Source: a virus
Reading direction: 5' to 3' (one strand)
DNA: 30,282 bases
IMG/VR virus record: IMGVR_UViG_3300025141_000501
Coordinates: 1 to 30,282 of that record
Part shown: positions 7,957-17,500 of the stretch, piece by piece
How positions within the stretch are numbered: position 1 is the stretch's first letter
Layout: the number at the start of each line of letters is the position of its first letter
Position numbers and translations under genes: made by a program
Notes under the pieces: generated by a model
What the model was told of the DNA's origin: nothing
The model's input: the letters and a program-made list of their open reading frames with translations, nothing else
The model's database searches: none

Positions 7957-10641
7957 TTAGTATCCTGCTCCTCGGGTGATATTCCTTCGTCGCGTTCCTG
8001 GACCACGTGTCCTTGTTGCGCGAGTTGCAGCGGGTGCAGATTCCCTCAGCGCTTCTTCGGTCGGGAACGGAATATTCTTTGCATATAGAATATCAGGTGA
8101 ATTCAAATAATTTAAACTATTATTAGATTTACTAAAAGCTCCGACCATTTTTTGATATAGAGCAGTATATGTGCCCACAGCACGGTTTCGGCGGACGGGA
8201 CCTAAAACAAAAACCGAAGCTAAGGGTTGAAGATGCAAAACGGTAGGCGCGTCAACAGTGTTGGAAACCTTTACCAATCGACAAATTAAAGCCTCCTTGT
8301 TCTCTAGTGCTCTATTATAAGTCTGTTGATTTAGGAGGGTCCAGTTTTGGTGCTTCACTCCAATAAGGGGATTATATGCGGCTAAGTATTGTACCTGCAC
8401 GAGGGAACCAAAATTTACTATATTTGTCATCGAATCGGAATGCTTCAGAAGTAACGAGTCCTCCTGTGTTTTTCGAAGTGCCAGTGAGCCTCTGATAGCT
8501 GATGGGTTCGTTATCCTGGTAATATTATTGAACTTTGTAACGGTCTGACTTACTAATTCGCTGACGAGCAGTGATTGCACAGACCTATCCTCAAGTTGTG
8601 ACGATTTTATTATACTATCCGAGGATCCTGACACTCTAGCATCCGCGGCGGTCTCTGCAATGACAAAATTAGAAGTTGATGAAAAGTAATTTTCAGAATC
8701 CACAGCTAGCGGATTTACTATATTATTATCAAAAACAACTTTTCTTAAGCTTGAATTATTTTGAGCGATGGCGATTCCAGACTGGTTCAAGATTTCCCTC
8801 ATATTGGTCCCAGATGTCTTCTTGGTTTCTAAACTTGTGGCTGGATTTTCGTCCTTTTTACTGCGTATGAGAGCAACAAAATTGCCCGTACTGTTATCCA
8901 GGCTCGTCGTAGAAACCGCGAGTGGGTTTGCTCTTAAGCTCACCGATCTCGGGGTCAAGAATCCTACCTTGTTTATCGAACCGGCGTTTGGATTGGTTAC
9001 AGAATACTTCTTCACCTCTTCGTCTACCCGGGCAGTCATTTTAGCATAACTAATAACAGGCATAGCCCCTCGCGGGTTGCTTATAATGTCATCCACATAA
9101 TCAAGTCCCACGCTTTTATAATCTGTCACACTATATTTTTGGGGGAAGGTTTTAACCAATCTTAAGCCACTATCTTTTTTAACATTATAAATTTTAGAAT
9201 TAAAATCCGCTCCATCACCTGTGATATTTTTCGTTGGCGAAAGTATGGCTTTAAGACTAGCTGCAAAGCTTTGTATCATCGTTAACACCCGCTGGCGGCG
9301 ATCGTTGTCCTCTGGCGTTACTCCCGACATTAGACTAAGAAAATATTTCTGCCACGCGTTGGAGGATATTCTGGCAAATGCGGCTGAGCCCAAAATGAAG
9401 CCTATAGAAGCAAGATAAGTATCTATTAGTTGTTTAGCGGGGCGGATGGAGAGCTTGCTGGGTCTCCTCTCATAACGTGCCAGTTGATCTCTCAACTTCT
9501 TTGCTACTAGCAGAAGAGCTTCCTTTGTTTGATCATCAAAGATAACTTCTACTTTGTATTCCAAGAGATTGCTGCTATATTCTTTTGCCGTCCTGTCAAC
9601 AAACGAAATATTTAATATACTGGACTGGTTGCCCCGATTTATTATTCTAAGTCCCCTCTTTAGGGAGGCGACTCTCCGAAATAAGTTTTCTTGCTTGATC
9701 CCCGCCGGGGCGAAGTAGCCGGGGGTTAAATCGTTGCCGGCATCGTCAACCTTCACAACTTTCTGATATACGATAATATCTTTTATCCCGGTGGCGGACA
9801 AAAGGGAAGAATTTGCTTTGATTAAGAATCCAAAATCTGCATTCTCCTGAGCGAAACTTAAATGATCAAGAGAGAAGAGCCCGTGGACGTTTCCTGCTTT
9901 ATTCCTGGAGAACGTCGCCGCAGATAGATATGCATTCTTGGGAACTCTTTTGGGACGGGAAGAAAGAGAGAACCTTTCCGCAAGCTTTAAAATTCGCATG
10001 TCTTTTGTTTTAGCATTTAGGGTTGATTCGGAGGACAAATTAGGATGGGTTGCTTCTGTGTGGATGTTGCCTGCCATAATTACTTCTCCATTGCTATGTG
10101 CCGAGCCCGGCCAGACTGCGCCCTTGACGCCATATCCCGCAGCCGTTTGCGATAAAGTATAGAGAGTAGAATTGGTGGGGGAGAAGCCCTTAAGAAGAAT
10201 TGTTTCCTTTACAATATTGCCAATAACATATTGCCCTTTGTTCTTCCTATAGGAAGCCACCAACGCATATAAAGTTTTAACACTTTTTCCAAAGCGCCTA
10301 GTTTCCTCATAAACATTATGATAAAGCGACGCATTTGTTGGAATAGCAAGCTTGGCTTTGGGAACAAAATCTTGTGGAAAAAGATGTAAATTCTTTGTAT
10401 TCGATGTATTTGCCTTAATGTGCTCTATTAAACGATCCGGGTCTAAGGATAGGGTATCAATCAGACCTTTTCTAGACGTTAAAAATATATAATTTGAAAA
10501 ATTTACCCTAGATTTCACGCGTCCTACCTCATTTGAGATAGATAAGGTTACCAAGACGTGATTCTCGGTATCCACATCAATCTTTATTTGTTGGATAGTG
10601 GCGAAAGGCATGCTTCGTCGATATGGTCCGGCAGCAATCAT
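7957..10641 (-). CDS. Large virion protein of unknown function with a basic Thr/Arg C-terminus
   Basis: The protein (894 aa) is Ser/Asn/Lys-rich with no recognised domain, signal peptide or clear membrane segment. The first ~60 residues (starting at PFATIQQIKIDVD) look beta-stranded. The last ~25 residues are strongly basic and Thr/Arg/Gly-rich (ATRATRTRGPGTRRR), similar in composition to the tail of the 3163-aa protein two genes upstream. ATG 10641 overlaps the preceding stop as TAATG, with a GAGGAG site about 11 nt upstream. A second Met at residue 11 has a poorer ribosome site. The gene lies between the two paralogous ~308-aa genes and directly before the 974-aa gene, so it probably belongs to the same tail or baseplate assembly. 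I cannot assign a function. Confidence 0.72.
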   Translation of the reverse strand: MIAAGPYRRSMPFATIQQIKIDVDTENHVLVTLSISNEVGRVKSRVNFSNYIFLTSRKGLIDTLSLDPDRLIEHIKANTSNTKNLHLFPQDFVPKAKLAIPTNASLYHNVYEETRRFGKSVKTLYALVASYRKNKGQYVIGNIVKETILLKGFSPTNSTLYTLSQTAAGYGVKGAVWPGSAHSNGEVIMAGNIHTEATHPNLSSESTLNAKTKDMRILKLAERFSLSSRPKRVPKNAYLSAATFSRNKAGNVHGLFSLDHLSFAQENADFGFLIKANSSLLSATGIKDIIVYQKVVKVDDAGNDLTPGYFAPAGIKQENLFRRVASLKRGLRIINRGNQSSILNISFVDRTAKEYSSNLLEYKVEVIFDDQTKEALLLVAKKLRDQLARYERRPSKLSIRPAKQLIDTYLASIGFILGSAAFARISSNAWQKYFLSLMSGVTPEDNDRRQRVLTMIQSFAASLKAILSPTKNITGDGADFNSKIYNVKKDSGLRLVKTFPQKYSVTDYKSVGLDYVDDIISNPRGAMPVISYAKMTARVDEEVKKYSVTNPNAGSINKVGFLTPRSVSLRANPLAVSTTSLDNSTGNFVALIRSKKDENPATSLETKKTSGTNMREILNQSGIAIAQNNSSLRKVVFDNNIVNPLAVDSENYFSSTSNFVIAETAADARVSGSSDSIIKSSQLEDRSVQSLLVSELVSQTVTKFNNITRITNPSAIRGSLALRKTQEDSLLLKHSDSMTNIVNFGSLVQVQYLAAYNPLIGVKHQNWTLLNQQTYNRALENKEALICRLVKVSNTVDAPTVLHLQPLASVFVLGPVRRNRAVGTYTALYQKMVGAFSKSNNSLNYLNSPDILYAKNIPFPTEEALRESAPAATRATRTRGPGTRRRNITRGAGY
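7963..7966 (-). promoter_or_regulatory. Ribosome-binding site that decides the start of the 974-aa protein
   Basis: AGGA on the minus strand ends 7 nt before the ATG at 7955-7953. The TAA of the preceding gene lies between them (TAAAATG arrangement). This makes the ATG more likely than the GTG at 8006, which has no comparable site. Confidence 0.7.
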
Positions 10642-11567
10642 TAGTCACACGGCTCCTCGTTATCGGTAAGGTAAAGATTTCTATTGAATCGAAGCTTCGT
10701 AGGTCCTGCGGACGGACGGGCGCCGAAATCAAGGTCGCCCACAGCGCGGTCGATCTCGCCATCCACCAATATATTCATATAATATTCTACATGCGATGAT
10801 GTTGGTTCAGTAAACTCTGGTCCCGACGTAGGGAAGAAAGATTTTTGTGTATATTCTCCCACTCCATTTGCTCCTGATCCTGATTCAAATACCTCGATAC
10901 TAAAATTTTCTTTTTCATAGTTGGTATTATTCTCTAGCAACTCTAACAGTAAATAGTTATCGTTTAGTGCCAAATACACATTTGTGTCTTCATAAAGCCC
11001 TGTTATCGATTTTTCCATATTCAACCGGTCACCAAAAAATACTTCATAATCAACATTAATGTTAATTTGAGGAATCTGCTCCACCAGGGCGCGTCCTGAG
11101 CCGCCTTCCTGTAAATAGCGAGCAGATGAAGATATTTCTGGCTCTGATAGCACCTCCAGCTGCCATGCCGGATTATATTTGGAGTCTATAGACGAATTCC
11201 CGAGAGGGTAAGCATTAATCTTTCCTTTGTTGGCGAAGGGCTCTTGGTTTCTGAACTGGGTTACTTTATTAGCCGGATCGAGCTGCCGTCCTGCATTGGT
11301 TAAGTTTAAATCAGCAAGGAACTGACCAACTCTAGTTTCTACCCCAGTTCTGTTTGCAAGAATCTTCAACTGAGGCGTGTCGTACTGGATTCGGCGCTCG
11401 ATATCATTTTGTGCTTCCGTATAGCCCGAGCCGCTCACATCGTACAGTACATCGTCATCAAAAAAAGCATAGTAAGCAGGATCAAGCTGACCAATTGATA
11501 AGAGATATTTACCGTACTCAGTAAGCTCAACATCAAGTACTTCTTCTTTTTTGTTAAAAAATTCCAT
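10641..11567 (-). CDS. Virion protein, paralog of the 307-aa protein at 4070-4993
   Basis: The protein (308 aa) has the N-terminal pattern shared with the 307-aa protein: M.F..N, a VLDVELTEYGKYLLS helix-like segment, AFFDDDVLYD, and then DTPQLKILANR. The shared block covers roughly the first 85 residues, after which the two diverge. The C-terminal half is acidic, Asn/Glu-rich and contains SHVEYYMNILVDGEID and LRFNRNLYLTDNEEPCD. The start is very well supported: ATG 11567 overlaps the upstream stop (TAATG) and is preceded by a full AGGAGG at 9-nt spacing. Its position directly behind the giant LamG protein suggests it connects or caps that protein, or attaches it to the baseplate. This is inference from order and from the tail-collar-like N-terminus. 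Confidence 0.78.
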   Translation of the reverse strand: MEFFNKKEEVLDVELTEYGKYLLSIGQLDPAYYAFFDDDVLYDVSGSGYTEAQNDIERRIQYDTPQLKILANRTGVETRVGQFLADLNLTNAGRQLDPANKVTQFRNQEPFANKGKINAYPLGNSSIDSKYNPAWQLEVLSEPEISSSARYLQEGGSGRALVEQIPQININVDYEVFFGDRLNMEKSITGLYEDTNVYLALNDNYLLLELLENNTNYEKENFSIEVFESGSGANGVGEYTQKSFFPTSGPEFTEPTSSHVEYYMNILVDGEIDRAVGDLDFGARPSAGPTKLRFNRNLYLTDNEEPCD

Positions 11568-14500
11568 TAGTTATTGCCTCCTCTGTTTCGGGTTGTTGTT
11601 GATCTAGTGGCGCGCTGAGTCGTTGTTGTTGATCTAGTGGCGCGCTGAGTCGTAGCTATCCCCTCCGAGGGCGCTGGCTGTGCCTGTGGCGCGCCGGGTG
11701 CCGCAGGAGCCTGTCTAGACGCCACAGGCGCCGTCTGAGCGCCTCTAGAGGTCACTGGGGCTCCAGGTGTAGATGGCGCGGTAGCTGTCGATCCTACGGG
11801 CGATCTGGACGCGTTAGTGGTGCGCTGGACATCCAGGGCTTCTTCTTCGCTCATGCGCGTGTTCTGTTTAAGGTCAGTTGACACATACTGAACTTGCTCA
11901 TTGATCTTAGCTAGCTCCACCAGGGAGAAATAGTCATATGGCCAGTTATATGAATAAGGACTTGTTATAGCATTGGGCATCGCGCTAAGGTCAGCATCTG
12001 GGAGAAGGGACCGGCGGACCTTCTCAAAGTCTTTCTTAGCACGCTTTTTAACCTTGAATACCATCCAGTGCGTATCTTTGTCCTTATTAAGAATGAGATC
12101 AACAAGCTGTTTCTCTTCTACGATCGCCTCTTTAGTCTCGAATTTCTCATTTATGTTGGGCGGCAGGTTCTGCCATATATCAGCTATATCCTGTTGAGTT
12201 AGGTCTGCAGAAAATTCAAAGATATACATTAACACGGGGTCAACAGTTCGGAATCTGGTGAAGTCAAATTTAGGTGGGAATATATATTTGTCCATTGCCT
12301 CTACCATGTTGCGATAAGTATTTGAATTCCTTCTATTTTGTGCTACGCGGATGAAATTTCTTCGATTTTTAGATTGACGATATGGTATTGCAACTATAGC
12401 TTCTTCAAGTTTAAATGCTGATTTAACAGTACCGACGCGTTTGGATTCAGCAGTAAATTTTACAACATCCAAAAGGGAGTTAGATCCTTCGGATGCCAAG
12501 GATGTAAAGACGCCGGCTTTAGATCCTGTCGGGATAGAACCATATTGCATCCACATGCCTCTGTTAATCAGCCGATTAGGGGGGTCCTCGGTACCGTAAA
12601 CCGACGCCGTTGGTGGAACAGCATAATTGGCGCTAGCAAAATTTAAAACTGGTGTCTCAAATTTAGACTGAATAAGCCAGCGCCTCTTTTGCGTGGTGGT
12701 GCCGGGGGGCACTTCCACTAAAGATTCTAATAAATTATAGCAATCATTTATCATCATGCGAGGATCATAGGTCGCGTCGTCGGCTACGGCGTACTCATTG
12801 TCATTGTATTCATCACGGGTGTAGTACAGATTCGTTCCCGATAGAATCTGATCTAGAGTAGGTATCCCATTCAGTGATGCCGTAAATGCTAAGAGAACTG
12901 ACCCGGCGCCTGCGTAATAGGGAGGCGTTACATGTGAGAAGGAGGGAACATTTGTCCCACCTCCAACCTTGCCATTCAATGGAGTTCCAAATCCTGTGAT
13001 TCGGGAATACATATCAAATGAACCCGTATCAGCCTCGCGGGCAGTGCTACTCTTCTTTTTAATTGGGCGGCTGATATCTAGACGCATTGTGTACACCGTT
13101 CCGGCAGTCACCGGAGTAAAATCCTCTTCTCTAGCGGAGGTAAACGAGGTTAGGTCCTCAACAAACATATTGGTTACTTCACAGAGGAAATTATCAATTG
13201 CAAGGCTATAAAGAGGTATCGATGTGCGCAAGTTGCCGGCAATATATGGCACGTTTGTGATGGGTGCCGGGTTGGAAAGCCAACTTGTGGTGCCAGAAAT
13301 ACCCGTATCTACAATATAGCCCCAAGTTGCTCTAATGCCAGTATAACTTCGGAAAGATCCATGTCGTCCGGACAGATTAATTAAATTCTCGTTTGTAAAG
13401 AAAGATTTCGGCTTATAGAGAGCCTCGAAAGGAACCTTTGCGGTACTAAATCCCTCAAAAGTATCGTTGGCTGAACTTGAACCAATGTCGAGGATCCGGC
13501 CTGCTGACCATCGAACGACGCCCTCTGGGAGTATGGTAGTTGAGGGGGATAAGCTTGTTATTGGCGACGGCGCGGCGCCAATAACCGAATAGGAACCCGT
13601 GTTTAGCAACACAAAGTTACTTACCCCCAAGCCTGATTTAACCGTATTATACAAAATTCCTGGGGAAAAGAGCGGTTCGATCAGGGCACGGTGAGCTTGA
13701 TCAGACACGGCGGTGCCGAGGTGCATGTTGAGATCATCCGCACCGGAGAGGTAGGAAGCCGAAAATAAGCTGACTAATTCTAGTGTTCTCTCCGCGGGGT
13801 AGAATCCCTTGTACGGTAAAAATTTAATTGATGCGGAGCACTTCAAAGCAACTTTGTCGCGGATAATCTTAAGATCACCGGAGCGCTGTTCATTCAAGTC
13901 CTCGTCAATTACATTAAAATATTTTAAGAAATCTGCATTTGTATAAGTCTTAAAGAAGCCAGCTTCTGAGCTGTCCGCAATTGCGGCGCCTGTTAGCTCA
14001 AATATGTTATCTATTTCAGCCAAGAAATTACTTTCTTTAGAGTTCACATATGTATCCATCAAAGTGCTGATTCGGAATTCTGGCACTATGGAATAGTCTT
14101 TTCCAACTAAGCGAATTTTCTCAGCATATGTAGAATAATTTTCATAAGGCTGTTTGCCGGCTTGATCGCCTGCTTGCCATTTCGCGCCGCCGAAGATGAC
14201 GGGGTATGCGCTTCCCGTATGTCCTGCTATAATCGGCATCCCATATGTTGGGGCACTTGTAATGCCGGATCCCAAGGAATTCGAGAAACGGGAATATGAA
14301 TTCATCAGTTCTCCGGCGCCGTCTGCAGTACGAACAGAGGAGGTAGTGGTGAAGTTAAGATGTCCGTCCAATGGCCAAATACTTGAATCCGAGACCGGCG
14401 CCTTCTCCATGGAGCCTACCAGACCGCCGTAGGTTGTGCTTCGCTTCGTTCTATTGTTATTCCAAATATTATTTATGGTATAATTCTGTCTACCGCGAAC

Positions 14501-17500
14501 TGCTGGTTTATAAGCATTCTTTGCGGAGGGATAAAGTCTCTCAGAATAATTTATCACCACACTCAAGGGGCTCAGGAGCGTATAGTCGATAACCGAATTG
14601 TAAGCACGGCGGCTATCAAGATCGATTTGTAAGCCAAGTCTATTATTGAGACCATTATTTGAGAAGTAATCTAACTCATTTCTAAATGGAACCGTAAGAA
14701 CTAAATTATTAGCAGTGTTAGAATCATCAGTATTATCCTCAAAATAGAAATATATTGGAGAGGAATTATTAGAAAGAGGCGCCTCAAAATAATCAATAAA
14801 GGTGTTTGGCTGGGTTGGGGTTATATATCCTGTTTGAACGCCCCCCACTATATCTGGAATCGGCTTCGGGGCTATAACTGTTCCTATCTGATTAGTTTCT
14901 CTAAGTTTTCTTACTACAGGCTTCTCTCCTTGCCGGATTTGTTTCCAGGTGGAATACCCAAAGGCGCCCCCACGGTTATCCAGCAGCACATTAAGATAAT
15001 CAGCCGTGTTAGTTAGAGTTGCTCCCTTCAAACCAAGAGTTGAGTTATAATAAACGGTGGCTGCTGGTGAGGTCAACGGGAACCCCAGGATATGGGCGGA
15101 TGCCGACACAGGATCCAGGACTAGCGAACGAAGTCCTACAAAGTTAGAGTGACCATAAGTGCCGCTAGTGACTAGCTCCGATAAGGTCGATGCACTGCAG
15201 CACGAGGGGCGCTGAAGATCTAAGATCATGGAGCCGCTCTTAAGGGACCCCGTTACCCAAGTGTACTGCTGAGTAGATTGTGGTATAGCATGTTGCACAA
15301 ATAGGTTGTCATATACTGAACTGGTGACGTACGTATCACCACTGAGGACTACGCGCCTCTTGGTGTTTCGGTTTGTCTTGTGCCATGCCGGGAACTGGTC
15401 GATGGTGGCATAAGTACCATATGCCGGATCGACTCCAAATTGTCCACAGTGAAGAGTAGCTAGTTGATTCAAGCCGCGCGGCTTATCGATTTGGTCGACA
15501 ACACGCATAGCAGTATTTAGGACATTATCAATTGACGCAGACCCGGACATACCGTAGCTGATTACGTCGCGATTCCGATATGGCGAAGCGTTATATGCAG
15601 ACAACTCTTCATGTGCAGGATCTAAATACCCGCGCGAGAGTGTTCTGTATGAACCGGGCGAGCTAAACAGGTTCACTATTACAGTTTTGTTTGAATTAGC
15701 GCCGCTGCGATTTGGAAGGGAAAAGTTGTGTCGGACTAAATCTCCGAAAGGCGACCTGGGGGCAGTAGCACGGAAGCAAACCTCGGTCGGTATATCAATT
15801 AGAGTGGGAGAGCCTCCTTGCGCAACTAGATTTGCATTTCCCATCTGGTCTACAATAATGTCGGCAGTGTCCGTAGCTCCATTGCCACAGCGCCACCATA
15901 TAAGTAGATTTGCTGCAGCGCTTAGAGGTCCATAGGTTGCCAAATTTAGAGTAGAATTGCCGTAAATCTGTCTGATTTCGTTGGAGTTAAGGTTTGTATT
16001 ATAGAATGCAATGTCCGACAAATATCCCTCGAAACCGACAGACGAGTGGTATCCGATTCGGATCTTAGCGTCATACTCTTCCAACTTGCCGGTGGGAGTT
16101 GCGGTTTGACTTATCTTTACCCTGGTACCATTAACATATATTTCTGGGTGATTGGAAGTAGAAGAGCCGTCATAGGAGATTGCAATGTGGATCCACTCAT
16201 CCGTCGCAACAGGGTCGTCTGTTTTCCAGTTCCCGTCGTTGCCGTCAAAGTAGGCGTGGAAGATGAGACGATCAGTAGAATCCAAATACGCATATCTATC
16301 ATCAGCAACCGCGCCAACAAGGAAATAGTTGTCCTGTCCCGAATTAGTGCAATTCATCCAGAAAAGCCATGTTTCCTTGTCATTAGTGTTCATCGCGCTG
16401 AAAGAATCAAACTCATAGTAGTTACCAGAATCGTCTATGGTAGCGGCCTTATTGTTAACCGCGCGGACATCTAACAAGCGACTATAAGGAAGCTGAGGAT
16501 TAAGGGCAAATTGATAAGATTGATCCTGGAAGAACGGATCGTTGGTAGTCCTACCGCCTGTATTAATAACTTGGTAGTTCTTCTGATAGTTGCCGATCGC
16601 ATTGTGGTCCAGAGTGCCGGAGAGGCGCGTGCCCACAGACGCCGTAGTCATCAGAATGTTCCTAATATTGACCGGGCGCTTGGCTGTCTCGTCCCGGAAG
16701 CGTTGTGCGGTCGGAAGACTTGCCAGCCACCCCAAGGGAGCCGAGCCTGGTGGGGAATCGCCAAACGGATAGTTGGGGGGCACTATCCCCAGCGTTCCTG
16801 TCAGCGGCAACGTGAGGGATCCTAATTCAACCCTAAACCCTTCGGCGCGGCTTTCTCGCGTGTCTGTGCCATCATTAACTTCGGTATGTCGATAGTAGCG
16901 TCCGCCGACAAACTTCTCCGGGAAGGGACCCTGCATCGGAATATCATGATTCTGAACAAAGTCATTATGGAGGTTAGTTATCATTGATCCTGACTTATAC
17001 TTCTTGACAACATTAGAGTTATAGCCAGTAGTGACTGAGGAACTATAGAGGCTGAATGGCGCATAAACGTTGCCATCAAGGTCTCTCTCTTGATCAATAT
17101 TGATGCTGGGGTCTAGCGCGAAACCCAATCGTTGTTTAAGTGTCGGGAAGAAGATATCCGTGGTGTCAACTAGTTGTTCCACGTCGGAGCCTACGCCGAG
17201 CATAATATTTGTTGGAATATTGGTACTCGGGACAACCGGTCCATAAGGAGCGCATGCGGCGAATACATAATTAGGACGATTATTATGATGTCGTCCGACG
17301 CCGCCAAAAGAGATGCCGCCTTCTATCGACATTCGGACCGGGGATGAAACTCTGCGCGTGTATGTCTGCGCAATAGCTAACCCGGAGGATGTAAGATCTA
17401 CAGAAACAGCCTTGAATGTTTCTTGCTGTCCGGCATATCGATGCCAATACGTGTTCTCAGTCTGCGGCGGAGTGCCGAGGGGCGTCGAAGCTACCGGCGC

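Noticed and set aside
7956-8006. The GTG-started N-terminal extension of the 974-aa protein
   Set aside because: It lies within the preceding gene and lacks a ribosome site, while the ATG at 7955 has AGGA at 7 nt and follows the upstream stop directly.
16046-16474. A 142-aa plus-strand open frame
   Set aside because: It lies wholly inside the giant minus-strand gene, in a region with clear LamG motifs on the minus strand. No coding signature or ribosome site.
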